A DNA stretch of 58,381 bases from Thalassolituus alkanivorans (GCF_020447205.1 NZ_JAJAEL010000049.1:252894-311274), one strand, 5' to 3'. Counted from the first letter of the stretch, positions 1-10,338 are shown. Translations and numbers: made by a program. Notes: generated by a model from the letters alone, not told the origin.

Positions 1-143
1 CTGCCGGCTACAGAGGAATCTATAACTGTTGCCAATTGTTACCATTTGCATGTGTCGAGTTGTAACTTCACCTGCTAACCTTTGTGGTTATCTGGGAATC
101 GTCCGTTTAATAAATCATTGTTCTTGAGGGGTGGGGTTAGCTT

Positions 144-2432
144 TTGCTGAATATCTTAAATTTCCGCGCCTCTGGCTGGGTTTTACCCCTGGCAATTTTT
201 GTTCTGACGTTGTTGTTGCTGACTTTTGCCGTGCAGAGCTGGTTTGTCAGCCGCAGTGTGTTTGACAACGAAATTGCGCACATTAATCGTGTTGCTCTGC
301 AGAATGCACGCTCCGTTATGATCGCCCGACGTGAATCCTTTAATCTTCTGGGGCAGGAGTTGCTGGCTCTGAATGCGCTGCAGCAACCTGATGCCGGGCG
401 CGATACGCTGGAAAAAGTCGCTTTTTTTATGCCTGGTATCGTCAGTCTTGGTTTGGCCCGCAGTGATGGTCAAATGGTTCTGTACACAACGCCGCGTGAA
501 TCTCACGCCAATTCTGTAACTCTGCCCAATCTGCAACAGCAGTCTTCTCGTTTATTCCGTAAAGCGCTGGATTCCGAAGATGTTGTTACCGGCCCGCCAG
601 TCTGGCAAAACAGCAGTCGCGAATGGATGTTGCCGCTGTTTTATGCTGTTCGCGACAGTTATCACGGCGAGGTTTTAGCCGTACTGACAGGGCTTGTTCG
701 CCTGCAAGACCGGTTGGCTCGTTGGGATGGAGTTGATCTGGGAACGGATACATCGGTTGTTATCGTCAGTTCTGATGGTGTGCCGCGTTATGCGGTGCCG
801 GTCTTTAATGCTTATGACAGTCATGCCGGGCGTGCATTCATGCAGGAGCTTATGCAACAGATCACAGACTCGAAGTCTGATGAAGGCTGGCTGGTTCATG
901 ACTGGAAGCAGGATCGCAGTCGTCTGACCTATCGTGTCCATTATTCCCGTATCGGGGATGACCTTTTTAATCTTGTGGTGCGGCCGCAGTCTTCGCTCTG
1001 GCAAGCCTGGCGTGACCGTATTGAGCCTGCGCTGCTCGCTTTTCTTGCTTTGCTGTTAGGCAGTATTGGCGTGCACCGCATTGTGCTTCGTCAGCAGCAA
1101 CTTTATCAGCATAATCTTCTGTTTCAGGCTCATCATGATCCGCTGACCGGGTTATTGAACCGTGCGCGTCTGCTTCATCTGATGAAAGAAAGCATGCTCG
1201 ACGATCCGGAAGTCGCGTTTTCTCTGTTAATTATCGATCTCGATTATTTTAATCGCATTAATGATCAGCATGGTCATGCCATCGGCGATGCATTGTTAAA
1301 ACTGGTTCCTCAGCGCTTACAAAGTATTTTGTCTCCGGGGGACTGGTTGGCACGGCAGGGGGGCGATGAATTTTTGGTTGTATTCCGTAATGAACTGAGC
1401 TTCCGTGGCCGGGATGTTCTGACGCAGGCGATCAAGGCTGCGCTGGAAGAGGAATTCGAAATTCATAACCGGGTTATTTCGGTTTCTGCCAGTATCGGCG
1501 TGGCCAATTTCCCCCGGGATGCTATCGATCCTAATGATCTGCTGGGTAAAGCCAATGCCGCTTTATATCAGGCGAAAGGTGATGGGCGTAACTGTATTGT
1601 TCATTATTCTGACGATATTGCTGCGTTAAGCCGGCGCAGCAAAGAGCTGGAACGTCAGCTGGATGGTTGCTGGCAGCGCAACGAAATGCAGGTGCACTAC
1701 CAGCCTCAGGTTGATTGTCGTACCGGGGCATTAATCGGTGCTGAGGCTCTGGTACGCTGGAAGAATAAATCTCTGGGCAATGTCAGTCCGGCTGAATTTA
1801 TCCCTGTCGCGGAAGCTATCGGGGCGGTACGCCAAATAGATCGCTTTGTAATGGCAGAAGCCTGTGCGTTTATTCATCAGATTTCCCAGCAGTTTTCCCG
1901 GCCATTGCGCATATCCATTAATTTATCTCCGGAGCACCTGCTTGATCCTGCGATGATTACTGAGGTGACTGAATTAATCCGGCGCTATGATCTGGCGCCA
2001 CAGCAATTAGTGCTGGAAATAACCGAAACCGCCGTCCTTAATGATTTTGAGCGGGCAGCTCAGCAGGTTTCACAGTTGCGTGCGCTGGGTGTCGGTGTGT
2101 CGGTTGATGATTTCGGTACCGGTTATTCGTCGCTGTCCTATATCCATAAGTTACCGGTCACGGAAATTAAAATAGACCGCTCTTTTGTCGATCAGATTGC
2201 CACCGATCTGCATGATCGTGCATTGACCAGTGCGGTTATCGCAATGGGGAAACGATTACATCTGGAGGTCGTTGCGGAAGGGGTGGAGACGGCCAGTCAG
2301 TGGCAGATTCTGCTGGAGCAGCATTGCGATACCTTGCAGGGTTTCTATATTTCCAAGCCGATGGCTGCCAGTGACTTTATTGCTTTTATGGATAACTACA
2401 GCGAAGAACCTCAGGCTTTTGCTTTGCGCTAA
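144..2432 (+). CDS. Membrane-anchored GGDEF-EAL c-di-GMP protein
   Basis: A 762-residue two-domain c-di-GMP enzyme. A transmembrane helix at about residues 10-32 and a second near 293-313 enclose a roughly 260-residue periplasmic sensor region that I cannot assign. The GGDEF domain has an intact GGDEF motif and the EAL domain an intact EAL, plus DDFGTGYSS, IKIDRSF and VVAEGVET, so both activities are possible. The four residues at the I-site position (normally RxxD) read SPGD, so product inhibition is probably lost. The start is a TTG behind GAGGGGTGGGG, implying modest translation. It is convergent with the next gene, 7 bp away. Which activity dominates cannot be read from sequence. Confidence 0.93.
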   Translation: MLNILNFRASGWVLPLAIFVLTLLLLTFAVQSWFVSRSVFDNEIAHINRVALQNARSVMIARRESFNLLGQELLALNALQQPDAGRDTLEKVAFFMPGIVSLGLARSDGQMVLYTTPRESHANSVTLPNLQQQSSRLFRKALDSEDVVTGPPVWQNSSREWMLPLFYAVRDSYHGEVLAVLTGLVRLQDRLARWDGVDLGTDTSVVIVSSDGVPRYAVPVFNAYDSHAGRAFMQELMQQITDSKSDEGWLVHDWKQDRSRLTYRVHYSRIGDDLFNLVVRPQSSLWQAWRDRIEPALLAFLALLLGSIGVHRIVLRQQQLYQHNLLFQAHHDPLTGLLNRARLLHLMKESMLDDPEVAFSLLIIDLDYFNRINDQHGHAIGDALLKLVPQRLQSILSPGDWLARQGGDEFLVVFRNELSFRGRDVLTQAIKAALEEEFEIHNRVISVSASIGVANFPRDAIDPNDLLGKANAALYQAKGDGRNCIVHYSDDIAALSRRSKELERQLDGCWQRNEMQVHYQPQVDCRTGALIGAEALVRWKNKSLGNVSPAEFIPVAEAIGAVRQIDRFVMAEACAFIHQISQQFSRPLRISINLSPEHLLDPAMITEVTELIRRYDLAPQQLVLEITETAVLNDFERAAQQVSQLRALGVGVSVDDFGTGYSSLSYIHKLPVTEIKIDRSFVDQIATDLHDRALTSAVIAMGKRLHLEVVAEGVETASQWQILLEQHCDTLQGFYISKPMAASDFIAFMDNYSEEPQAFALR

Positions 2433-2439
2433 TAACTCC

Positions 2440-2901
2440 TCAGATTATTCCGCTGTCGAGCCCGGCGGCTATGGCGGCGCATAACTCCTCACACTGTTGT
2501 AAAAAGTCTTCCTGCCAGTCACCGCGTAAAATCAGTGGCTCCTGGACCCAGCGCCAGCGCAGGCCGGTAGTGATACCTTCCAGTGCGCGTCTTGTTCCTG
2601 TGCCATCATGCCCCGCGCGGATAATGGCTGCGCAGGGGGTCCCCTGTGTTTTTTCCAGACAGGGATAATAAATACGATCAAAATAATCCTTTAATGCGCC
2701 GCTCATATAGCCGAGGTTTTCCGGCGTTATCAGAAGAACAGCGTCGGCCTGCAGAGTGTCGGGCGCGTTGGCTTTAAAAGCTGTTCGTATGATTAACTGG
2801 CTGTTCTCAGTTTCTGCTGATTTAAAGCCGGTCTTGCAGGCCTGCAATAATCGCTCAGTATTGGGGGATGGTGTGTGGGCAACAATCAAAAGTGTTTTCA
2901 T
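2440..2901 (-). CDS. Flavodoxin-fold NAD(P)H-dependent oxidoreductase
   Basis: A 153-residue protein with the N-terminus of the NADPH-dependent FMN reductase/flavodoxin-like group: [15 protein letters not shown], where the loop after the first strand binds FMN phosphate. [20 protein letters not shown] is the second FMN-binding loop, and a third follows at [11 protein letters not shown]. It probably reduces FMN or a quinone-like substrate with NAD(P)H in the cytoplasm; the substrate is not predictable. It lies 42 bp downstream of the phosphate acyltransferase on the same strand and could be the last gene of that unit. Confidence 0.8.
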   Translation of the reverse strand: MKTLLIVAHTPSPNTERLLQACKTGFKSAETENSQLIIRTAFKANAPDTLQADAVLLITPENLGYMSGALKDYFDRIYYPCLEKTQGTPCAAIIRAGHDGTGTRRALEGITTGLRWRWVQEPLILRGDWQEDFLQQCEELCAAIAAGLDSGII

Positions 2902-2943
2902 CGTATAAAACCTGTTGAGTTGCCCGGCAGTATAACGATAGCG

Positions 2944-3897
2944 CTATACCAATGGCAGGGCGGCTGCCTGTGCCAGCGCACAGGATAAAAGCCGGCCGGC
3001 CATTTTCTCTGCACGGCTGGTCAGCATAATAGGCACACGTGCTCCCATTAATATTCCGGCTGCCTGAGCATTGCCTAAATAAATTAATTGCTTGGCCAGA
3101 ATGTTGCCGGACTCCAGGTCTGGTGCAATTAAAATATCGGCATCGCCAGCAACGGGTGAGTCAATGCCCTTGCTGTTGGCAGCCTCAAGGTTGATGGCAT
3201 TGTCGAAGGCCAGGGGGCCGTCTAATAACCCGCCGACAATTTGTTTGCGGTCAGCCATTTTACACAGTGCCGCAGCATCCAGTGTGCTGGGGATATCCGG
3301 ATTGATTTTTTCGACGGCACTTAAAATCGCAACCTTAGGCAGGCTGATGCCCATTGCCTGAGCCATCTGAATGGCATTGCAGACAATGTCTTTTTTGGCT
3401 CGTAAATCAGGGTGAATATTAATAGCCGCATCGCTGATAAACAGTGCTTTGGGGTAAGACGGCACATCCAGATAATACACATGACTGATACGGCGCTCAC
3501 TGCGAATTCCCGTGGTTTTGTGTAATACCGCACCCAGTAATTCGTCAGTCGACAGGCTGCCCTTCATTAATGCGCGGACTTCTCCGCTGCGCACCAGGCT
3601 GACGGCTACTTCTGCAGCTTCATGGCTGTGTTCGGTGTCGCGGATATCAATATCAGACAGGTCGATATCATTCTGGGCTGCGCACTCACGGATTTTATGC
3701 TCCGGGCCGACGAGAATGGCCTGCATCATGCCCAGGCGGTGAGCCGCGAGGGCGCCTTTTAATGAGTCCTCTGTGACCGGGTGTACTACCGCTGTTGGCA
3801 GTGCCGGGCGCAGCAGCGACCGCTCAAATAAGCGGCGCATGTGCGGATGGTTGGCGGTCGCCGTTAATATTTCTTCCCTGATCAGATCAGCGGTCAT
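2944..3897 (-). CDS. Phosphate acetyl/butyryltransferase family enzyme
   Basis: A 317-residue PTA/PTB-family protein. It should interconvert acyl-CoA and acyl-phosphate. Family stretches include MKGSLSTDELLGAVL, SDAAINIHPDL and a C-terminal GARVPIMLTSRA. It lacks the long N-terminal regulatory part of full Pta, and no acetate kinase gene is adjacent, so acetyl versus butyryl (or other acyl) specificity is open. The frame stays open upstream to 3933, but I chose the ATG at 3897 because AAGGA lies 7 bp before it; the longer form would run into the Usp gene. It is co-oriented with the Usp gene 10 bp upstream and clearly in one operon, linking central acyl-phosphate metabolism to stress. Confidence 0.82.
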   Translation of the reverse strand: MTADLIREEILTATANHPHMRRLFERSLLRPALPTAVVHPVTEDSLKGALAAHRLGMMQAILVGPEHKIRECAAQNDIDLSDIDIRDTEHSHEAAEVAVSLVRSGEVRALMKGSLSTDELLGAVLHKTTGIRSERRISHVYYLDVPSYPKALFISDAAINIHPDLRAKKDIVCNAIQMAQAMGISLPKVAILSAVEKINPDIPSTLDAAALCKMADRKQIVGGLLDGPLAFDNAINLEAANSKGIDSPVAGDADILIAPDLESGNILAKQLIYLGNAQAAGILMGARVPIMLTSRAEKMAGRLLSCALAQAAALPLV

Positions 3898-3907
3898 AGT
3901 CACGTCC

Positions 3908-4831
3908 TTAGTCTGCGTCTGGCTTAACACCATCGGATGGTTTTATGACAATTACATCACAGGCTACTTTATCGACCAGTAATTCAGCGGTGTTGCCGAT
4001 TAATACACCGGCAATGCCTTCGCGCCCCACGGTGCCAACGACCACGACGTCGGCATCGATGTCTTTGGCAATGCCAGCGATCACGCTGTCAGCATCACCT
4101 TCACCAATATGCACATGGTCGGGCTGAATATTGTATTTGCGCGCCAGCGCAGCGCAGGCTTCTTCGTGTTGTTCAGTAATGTACTTCTGGATGTCATCCG
4201 GTGCGGTAACTTCGGGCACCATGGCAAAGGCTACTGCAACCAGCGGGTATGAGTTGGCGAGGTGCAGGTCGGTGTCAAAATGATCGGACAGGTGCTCGGC
4301 AAAAGACAGAATATTATCGTTGATGATCTGGTGTCCGGTATCGCCGGAGGTCGCATCAACGGACGCCAGAACGCGGTTCTGTGCCCAGGGTTTGGCGGAT
4401 TTTACCAGCATCACCGGTGCAGGGCAGTGGCGTAGCAAATTCCAGTCGGTGTGGGTGAATATCCGGTCAAGCAGGTTGTGCGGCTGTGTACCTTTAATCA
4501 CCAGATCAAAATCTTTATGGCGCATGGACTCGATGACGGCATCGTGCAGATGCTTTTGCCAGTGCACCTCGGTACTGATTGAAATGCTGTTTTCAGCTTC
4601 AGGCAGGAAGCTGTTGATCCACTTTTCCGATTTATCCAGCAGGGCCTGCTTCACCCGGGTACGGGTTTCCTGATCAAGGGATGAATGATCTTCACAGTAA
4701 GCTTCGTAAGTACTGGTCAGCAGGGTCAGGTCTGCTTCCAGAGACCGTGCCAGCCACAGCGCACGATCAAGCGCAATTTGCTCCGGGTGCTCGCTGTCCA
4801 ATACGACCAGGATGTGATTGATATCCAGCAT
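3908..4831 (-). CDS. uspE: Tandem universal stress protein (UspE-like)
   Basis: A 307-residue cytoplasmic protein made of two Usp domains (about 1-145 and 150-300). The second carries the nucleotide-binding pattern GTVGREGIAGVLIGNTAE (G-2x-G-9x-G-N); the first has the degenerate UspE-like stretch FTHTDWNLLRHCPAPVMLVK. Its length matches UspE. A good ribosome site (AAGGAG) precedes the ATG. The stop codon overlaps the ribosome site of the downstream acyltransferase, so the two are translated from one message. The family has roles in stress survival, motility and adhesion; the exact role here is unknown. Confidence 0.85.
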   Translation of the reverse strand: MLDINHILVVLDSEHPEQIALDRALWLARSLEADLTLLTSTYEAYCEDHSSLDQETRTRVKQALLDKSEKWINSFLPEAENSISISTEVHWQKHLHDAVIESMRHKDFDLVIKGTQPHNLLDRIFTHTDWNLLRHCPAPVMLVKSAKPWAQNRVLASVDATSGDTGHQIINDNILSFAEHLSDHFDTDLHLANSYPLVAVAFAMVPEVTAPDDIQKYITEQHEEACAALARKYNIQPDHVHIGEGDADSVIAGIAKDIDADVVVVGTVGREGIAGVLIGNTAELLVDKVACDVIVIKPSDGVKPDAD

Positions 4832-4877
4832 GACTTTCTCCTTAAAATAATGTGTCCGGCACAGGAATACCCTAACA

Positions 4878-5819
4878 CTAGCGCTTTGCGCTTACACCGG
4901 CCTTGTTTTGGGTCATATTGTGTTGTGTTTGCAGCTCGTCATATGCCGGAGGTGACAATATGTCGATGAAAGCCCGGGCAGCGTTACTGAGGGTGCGGTG
5001 ACGCAGATGGATCAGTCCAAGCTGGCGCCGGATCGGTGCAGAAGGCCAGGGCAGCCGTACCAGTTGTTCGTCGAGCATGCTCTGCGGCAGCAGACTCCAG
5101 CCCATGCCAACAGAAACCATCATTTTAATGGTCTCCAGATAGTTGGTTGGCATGGGAGCATGCAGATTAAGCCCGGCCTGACGGAACACCCGCTCAAGCA
5201 GCTGGAAGGTAATGGTATCCGGCTCCGGTAAAATTGCTGGTGCCTGCGCCAGATCCTGCAGGCTGAGGTGTGCAATGGCTGCCAGCGGGTGGCCGGGAGC
5301 ACACACACATACCATGTCATCCTGCCACAGCGGCAGGGCTTCAATACCCTCCGGCACCTGATCATTGTTGGCTTCCAATGTGGTCAGGGCCAGCTCGACC
5401 TGACGCAGGTTGACCGCCTGGTAGGCCCGTTCCGAGCCCATAAAACTCAGGTTTAACTGGGCGGACGGATAGCGGCTGACAAATTCCCGTAGTACCGGTG
5501 GTAAGCGGTGCAGGCCGATATGATGGCTGGTCGCCAGGGATAAGACGCCACTGACTTCGCCGCCCAGATTCATCAGCCGCAGCTCGGTGTCGGCCACCAG
5601 ATCGAGAATCTGCCGCGCTTTGGGCTGCAGCGCATGACCTGCTTCGGTCAGGCTGATGGTGCGGTTGTGGCGGTCAAACAGGGCATTACCCAGCTGTTGC
5701 TCCAGTAGCTGGATGCGTTTGCTGACCGCTGACTGGGTCAGGTGCAGCTGTTCGGCGGCGAGCGAGAACGAACGTTGTTCTGCAACGGCAAGAAAGGCTT
5801 TGAGTGCCTGGGTATCCAT
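4878..5819 (-). CDS. LysR-family regulator divergent from leuC
   Basis: A 313-residue LysR-type regulator. The N-terminal winged helix-turn-helix is clear (MDTQALKAFLAVAEQRSFS, then AAEQLHLTQSAVSKRIQLLE), followed by the usual effector-binding domain. The frame is open from a TTG at 5867, but the ATG at 5819 starts exactly where LysR proteins normally start. A LysR gene divergent from leuC is also found in Pseudomonas, which suggests, but does not prove, that it regulates leuCDB. The effector cannot be predicted. The Usp gene follows after 46 bp on the same strand. Confidence 0.88.
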   Translation of the reverse strand: MDTQALKAFLAVAEQRSFSLAAEQLHLTQSAVSKRIQLLEQQLGNALFDRHNRTISLTEAGHALQPKARQILDLVADTELRLMNLGGEVSGVLSLATSHHIGLHRLPPVLREFVSRYPSAQLNLSFMGSERAYQAVNLRQVELALTTLEANNDQVPEGIEALPLWQDDMVCVCAPGHPLAAIAHLSLQDLAQAPAILPEPDTITFQLLERVFRQAGLNLHAPMPTNYLETIKMMVSVGMGWSLLPQSMLDEQLVRLPWPSAPIRRQLGLIHLRHRTLSNAARAFIDILSPPAYDELQTQHNMTQNKAGVSAKR

Positions 5820-5955
5820 AAACTTTGTCCGCAGTAGGCTCTGTTTGGATTCCTGATTGGAATTCAAACTAGAAATAATATGAATTTGAGTTGTTTAGCA
5901 GGAGGCGTATCCTTAGGCAATACCAAAAACATCCCTGATGAGAGAGGACATCCCG
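5820..5955. promoter_or_regulatory. Divergent LysR gene/leuC intergenic region
   Basis: This 136-bp gap separates the divergent starts. It is AT-rich around 5860-5895 and contains a loose dyad TCAAA-N16-TTTGA at 5864-5889, a plausible but weak LysR-type site. A strong ribosome site AGAGGA at 5943-5948 sets the leuC start. No convincing sigma-70 pair was seen. Confidence 0.35.
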
Positions 5956-7374
5956 ATGGCTGGGAAAACCCTGTATGACAAATTGTGGGAGCAGCACGTT
6001 GTTAAAGAACGTGATGACGGCACCGCATTAATCTATATCGACCGTCAGTTGCTGCACGAAGTAACCTCGCCACAGGCGTTTGAGGGCCTGCGTATTGCCG
6101 GGCGTAAGCCATGGCGTCTGGACGCCAACCTGGCGACTCCTGATCACAACGTACCGACTACCTCGGCTGAGCGTGAATCCGGCATTGCCGGTATTCAGGA
6201 CCCGGTTTCCCGTATTCAGGTAAAAACACTGGATGAAAACTGCGATGAGTTCGGTATCACTGAATTCAAAATGGCCGACAAACGTCAGGGTATCGTGCAT
6301 GTGGTCGGGCCAGAGCAGGGTGCGACTCTGCCGGGCATGACCGTTGTCTGTGGTGATTCCCATACCGCGACTCACGGTGCCTTTGCCGCACTGGCGCACG
6401 GTATTGGTACTTCTGAAGTTGAGCACGTACTGGCGACCCAGTGTCTGATTCAGCGCAAAATGAAAAACCTGCTGATCCGCGTCGACGGTGAACTGGGTGC
6501 CGGTATCACCGGTAAAGACGTTGTGCTGCACATCATTGGAGTGATCGGTACTGCTGGTGGTAATGGCACGGCGATGGAGTTCGGTGGTTCTGCGATCCGC
6601 TCACTGAGTATGGAAGCCCGTATGACCATGTGTAACATGGCCATTGAAGCCGGTGCCCGTGTCGGCATGGTTGGATTTGATGACATTACTTCTGAATACG
6701 TAAAAGGCCGCCCTTACGCGCCGAAAGGCGAGCAGTGGGAGATGGCACTGGCCGCCTGGAAAGATCTGGTATCCGATGATGATGCGGTATTCGACAAGGT
6801 GGTCGAAATCCGTGCGGAAGATATCAAGCCACAGGTTACCTGGGGTACATCGCCGGAAATGGTCACCACCATCGACGGTACTGTGCCGACTCTGGCCGAT
6901 GCTGCAGATGAGGTTCAGCGCTCCGGTTTTGAGCGTGCGTATCAGTATATGGGTCTGACACCGGGTCAGAAAATCACCGATATTAAACTCGATCGGGTCT
7001 TTATCGGTTCCTGCACTAATTCCCGTATCGAAGATCTGCGTGCCGCCGCCGATGTGGCCAAAGGCCGTAAAGTGGCTGGCAGTGTGAAGCAGGCGCTGGT
7101 GGTTCCGGGGTCTGGTCTGGTGAAGGCGCAGGCTGAAGCTGAAGGTCTGGATAAAGTCTTTATCGAAGCCGGTTTTGAATGGCGTGAGCCGGGTTGCTCC
7201 ATGTGTCTGGCAATGAACGCCGACAAGCTGGGCAGCGGTGAGCATTGTGCGTCTACTTCGAACCGTAACTTCGAAGGTCGTCAGGGCTATGGTGGCCGTA
7301 CGCATCTGGTGAGTCCGGCGATGGCCGCGGCGGCCGCGATTGCCGGTCACTTTGTTGATGTGCGTGAGTTATAA
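5956..7374 (+). CDS. leuC: 3-isopropylmalate dehydratase large subunit
   Basis: Large subunit (472 residues) of isopropylmalate isomerase, which converts 2- to 3-isopropylmalate in leucine synthesis with LeuD. The three 4Fe-4S ligands are visible in [12 protein letters not shown] and in the CSMC of [33 protein letters not shown] is the family substrate loop. The frame opens at 5938, but I use the ATG at 5956 because it gives the canonical N-terminus [12 protein letters not shown] and sits 7 bp after AGAGGA. It starts the leuC-leuD-leuB-asd operon. leuA is not in the window. Confidence 0.98.
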   Translation: MAGKTLYDKLWEQHVVKERDDGTALIYIDRQLLHEVTSPQAFEGLRIAGRKPWRLDANLATPDHNVPTTSAERESGIAGIQDPVSRIQVKTLDENCDEFGITEFKMADKRQGIVHVVGPEQGATLPGMTVVCGDSHTATHGAFAALAHGIGTSEVEHVLATQCLIQRKMKNLLIRVDGELGAGITGKDVVLHIIGVIGTAGGNGTAMEFGGSAIRSLSMEARMTMCNMAIEAGARVGMVGFDDITSEYVKGRPYAPKGEQWEMALAAWKDLVSDDDAVFDKVVEIRAEDIKPQVTWGTSPEMVTTIDGTVPTLADAADEVQRSGFERAYQYMGLTPGQKITDIKLDRVFIGSCTNSRIEDLRAAADVAKGRKVAGSVKQALVVPGSGLVKAQAEAEGLDKVFIEAGFEWREPGCSMCLAMNADKLGSGEHCASTSNRNFEGRQGYGGRTHLVSPAMAAAAAIAGHFVDVREL

Positions 7375-7385
7375 GGGGAGCAAAG

Positions 7386-8027
7386 ATGAAACCATTTACC
7401 GTACATAAGGGTATTGCTGCCCCGATGGATCGTGCCAATATCGATACCGATATGATCATTCCCAAGCAGTTTCTGAAGTCGATCAAACGCAGTGGCTTTG
7501 GTCCTAATCTGTTTGATGAGCTGCGCTATCTGGACGAAGGTCAGCCGGATGCGGATAACTCCGGTCGCCCGCTGAATCCGGACTTCGTGCTTAACCAACC
7601 GCGTTATCAGGGCGCGTCTGTGCTGCTGGCACGGGAAAACTTTGGTTGTGGTTCCAGTCGTGAACACGCCCCCTGGGCACTGGAAGACTTCGGTTTCCGT
7701 GCGATTATTGCACCGAGCTATGCCGATATTTTCTTCAATAACAGCTTTAAAAATGGCCTGTTGCCGATCGTACTTGATGACGCAACGGTTGACCGTTTAT
7801 TCAAAGCTGTCGCGGCGAATGAAGGTTACGAGCTGACCATCGATCTGGCGCAGCAGAAAGTGATTACCCCGGATGGCGAAGAGATTCCGTTCGAGGTGGA
7901 CGCGTTCCGTAAACACTGTCTGCTCAATGGTCTGGATGATATTGGCCTGACGCTGCAGGATGCGGATGATATCCGTGCTTATGAGCAGAACCGTCGTCAG
8001 CAGGCCCCCTGGTTGTTTGGCGCCTGA
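7386..8027 (+). CDS. leuD: 3-isopropylmalate dehydratase small subunit
   Basis: Small (swivel) subunit, 213 residues, of isopropylmalate isomerase. Diagnostic stretches are [20 protein letters not shown] at the N-terminus and [15 protein letters not shown], which closes over the LeuC active site. It starts 11 bp after leuC behind AAGGGGAG, the tight spacing expected for subunits made in equal amounts. Length is normal for the proteobacterial form. Confidence 0.98.
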   Translation: MKPFTVHKGIAAPMDRANIDTDMIIPKQFLKSIKRSGFGPNLFDELRYLDEGQPDADNSGRPLNPDFVLNQPRYQGASVLLARENFGCGSSREHAPWALEDFGFRAIIAPSYADIFFNNSFKNGLLPIVLDDATVDRLFKAVAANEGYELTIDLAQQKVITPDGEEIPFEVDAFRKHCLLNGLDDIGLTLQDADDIRAYEQNRRQQAPWLFGA

Positions 8028-8045
8028 AACTGAAATTGATTATCT

Positions 8046-8067
8046 GCCGGGTGCGCAAGTGCCCGGC
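8046..8067 (+). other. Hairpin with GCAA tetraloop between leuD and leuB
   Basis: GCCGGGTGC and GTGCCCGGC pair over 9 bp (two G-U) around GCAA, a GNRA-type loop. No T-run follows, so it is not a classical terminator. It could protect or process the leu message. The leuB start lies 20 bp downstream. Confidence 0.5.
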
Positions 8068-8087
8068 TTCTGATTCTGGAAAATGAC

Positions 8088-9173
8088 ATGTCTAAAAATA
8101 TTCTGATTCTGCCGGGCGACGGCATTGGTCCTGAAATTGTTGCTGAAGCGGTTAAAGTGCTGGACGTTGTTAATCAGCGCTTCGATCTGGGCCTGAATAT
8201 GGAACACGCACTGGTGGGCGGTGCTGCTTATGATGAGTTTGGCACGCCGCTGCCGGATGTGACCATGGATAAAGCCCGCGCCGCAGATGCGATTCTGTTG
8301 GGGGCGGTGGGTGGTCCTAAGTGGGATAACCTTGAAGACCGTGAGCTGCGTCCGGAAAAAGGCCTGCTGGGCCTGCGTTCGGGTCTGGAACTGTTCGGTA
8401 ACCTGCGTCCGGCGATTCTGTATCCGCAGCTGGCGGATGCCTCTTCGCTGAAGCCTGAAGTGGTTTCCGGTCTGGATATTCTGATCGTACGTGAACTGAC
8501 CGGTGGTATTTACTTCGGTAAACCACGCGGTATCCGCACGCTGGAAAACGGTGAGCGCGAAGGTTACAACACCTACGTATACAACGAATCGGAAATCCGC
8601 CGTATCGCTAAGGTCGCGTTTGAATCGGCGCAGAAACGCGGTAAAAAACTGTGCTCTGTCGATAAAGCCAACGTGCTGGAAGTAACCGTGCTGTGGCGCG
8701 AAGTTATGAACGAAGTGGCAAAAGACTATCCGGATGTCGAGCTGTCACATATGTACGTTGATAACGCAGCCATGCAGCTGGTGCGTGCACCAAAACAGTT
8801 CGATGTGATGGTCACCGGCAACATGTTTGGTGATATTCTGTCGGATGCGGCAGCGATGCTGACGGGTTCGATCGGCATGTTGCCTTCGGCGTCTCTGGAT
8901 AAGAACAACAAGGGTATGTATGAGCCTTGTCATGGTTCTGCTCCGGATATCGCTGGTCAGGGAATCGCTAACCCGCTGGCGACGATTCTGTCCGCGGCGA
9001 TGATGCTGCGTTATTCTCTGGATCAGGCCGCAGCGGCCGATGCTATTGAACAGGCAGTGAGTAAAGTGCTCGATAAAGGTCTGCGTACCGGTGATATTTT
9101 CTCCGCAGGCATGACCAAAGTAAGTACCAAAGAAATGGGTGAGGCAGTGGTAGCTGCCCTGCAAGAGGTTTAA
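8088..9173 (+). CDS. leuB: 3-isopropylmalate dehydrogenase
   Basis: LeuB (361 residues) oxidises and decarboxylates 3-isopropylmalate with NAD+ to 2-ketoisocaproate. Family signatures are present: [11 protein letters not shown] at the N-terminus, [15 protein letters not shown], the metal-binding [16 protein letters not shown], and [15 protein letters not shown] for NAD. The start follows a 60-bp gap that holds a strong hairpin. asd begins 2 bp after its stop, so the two are translated together. Confidence 0.98.
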   Translation: MSKNILILPGDGIGPEIVAEAVKVLDVVNQRFDLGLNMEHALVGGAAYDEFGTPLPDVTMDKARAADAILLGAVGGPKWDNLEDRELRPEKGLLGLRSGLELFGNLRPAILYPQLADASSLKPEVVSGLDILIVRELTGGIYFGKPRGIRTLENGEREGYNTYVYNESEIRRIAKVAFESAQKRGKKLCSVDKANVLEVTVLWREVMNEVAKDYPDVELSHMYVDNAAMQLVRAPKQFDVMVTGNMFGDILSDAAAMLTGSIGMLPSASLDKNNKGMYEPCHGSAPDIAGQGIANPLATILSAAMMLRYSLDQAAAADAIEQAVSKVLDKGLRTGDIFSAGMTKVSTKEMGEAVVAALQEV

Positions 9174-9175
9174 AA

Positions 9176-10300
9176 ATGGCTTTGCAAAAAGTAGGTTTGG
9201 TAGGCTGGCGCGGCATGGTGGGTTCCGTGCTGATGCAACGTATGCAGGAAGAAGGTGACTTTGACCTGATTCAGCCGGTGTTTTTTACCACCTCGCAAAA
9301 AGGGCAGGCCGCGCCGCAATTTGGCGGAAAAGATTGCGGTCTGCTGGAAGACGCATTCGATATTGATACGTTAAAAACTCTTGATGTGATCATTACCTGT
9401 CAGGGTGGTGATTACACCAAGGAAGTTTATCCGAAGCTGCGTGCTGCGGGTTGGGATGGCTACTGGATTGATGCAGCCTCTTCGCTGCGTATGGCGGATG
9501 ACGCCATTATCGTACTCGATCCGGTCAACCTGAATGTGATTGAAAACGGCATCAAAACCGGCATCAAGACCTATGTTGGCGGTAACTGTACCGTCAGTCT
9601 GATGCTGCTGGCATTGGGCGGTCTGTTTGAGAAAGGGCTGGTGGAGTGGGTTGCTCCGCAGACCTATCAGGCAGCTTCCGGTGCCGGTGCGCAGAATATG
9701 CGCGAGCTGATCAGTCAGATGGGCGCTATTCACGCTAATGTGAAAGATAAACTGGATAACCCGGCTTCGGCCATTCTGGAAATCGATCAGCAGGTTGCTG
9801 AATTCATTCGCAGTGATGAATACCCGAAAGCTCAGTTCGGTGCGCCGCTGGCGGGCAGTCTGATTCCGTACATCGATTCACAGCTGGAGTCCGGTCAGAG
9901 CCGTGAAGAATGGAAGGCGCAGGTTGAAGCCAACAAAATTATGGGCACAACCGCTGCGCCTGTTCCGGTTGATGGTTTATGCGTTCGTGTGGGTGCGATG
10001 CGTTGCCATAGCCAGGCAATTACCATCAAACTCAAGCAGGATTTGCCGGTTGCTGAAATCGAACAGATTCTGGCGGCTCATAATGAGTGGGTGAAGGTTA
10101 TTCCGAACGAGCGTGAAGCCAGTATGCAGGAACTTACGCCAGCTAAAGTGACCGGTACGCTGAGTATTCCGGTTGGTCGTATCCGCAAGCTGACCATGGG
10201 GCCTGAATATATTTCAGCCTTTACCGTGGGTGATCAGTTGCTGTGGGGCGCGGCTGAGCCACTTCGCAGAATGTTGCGCATTCTGTTGAAGAGTGCCTGA
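9176..10300 (+). CDS. asd: Aspartate-semialdehyde dehydrogenase
   Basis: Asd (374 residues) makes aspartate semialdehyde from aspartyl phosphate with NADPH, the branch point to lysine/diaminopimelate, threonine and methionine. The N-terminal nucleotide loop is [18 protein letters not shown], the catalytic cysteine lies in GGNCTVSLM, and the active-site histidine lies in [11 protein letters not shown]. Length and motifs match the gammaproteobacterial type. It is fused into the leu operon (2 bp after leuB) and followed directly by a terminator. Confidence 0.98.
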   Translation: MALQKVGLVGWRGMVGSVLMQRMQEEGDFDLIQPVFFTTSQKGQAAPQFGGKDCGLLEDAFDIDTLKTLDVIITCQGGDYTKEVYPKLRAAGWDGYWIDAASSLRMADDAIIVLDPVNLNVIENGIKTGIKTYVGGNCTVSLMLLALGGLFEKGLVEWVAPQTYQAASGAGAQNMRELISQMGAIHANVKDKLDNPASAILEIDQQVAEFIRSDEYPKAQFGAPLAGSLIPYIDSQLESGQSREEWKAQVEANKIMGTTAAPVPVDGLCVRVGAMRCHSQAITIKLKQDLPVAEIEQILAAHNEWVKVIPNEREASMQELTPAKVTGTLSIPVGRIRKLTMGPEYISAFTVGDQLLWGAAEPLRRMLRILLKSA

Positions 10301-10311
10301 TTTGGCTGATT

Positions 10312-10338
10312 AAAAACGGGGCTCTGGCCCCGTTTTTT
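10312..10338 (+). terminator. Rho-independent terminator after asd
   Basis: ACGGGGC-TCTG-GCCCCGT with an upstream A-run pairing a downstream run of six T, starting 12 bp after the asd stop. It closes the leuCDB-asd operon. Confidence 0.92.

Noticed and set aside
1-143. Promoter or riboswitch ahead of the GGDEF-EAL gene
   Set aside because: Only weak AT-rich elements and a small AACC/GGTT dyad; nothing assignable.
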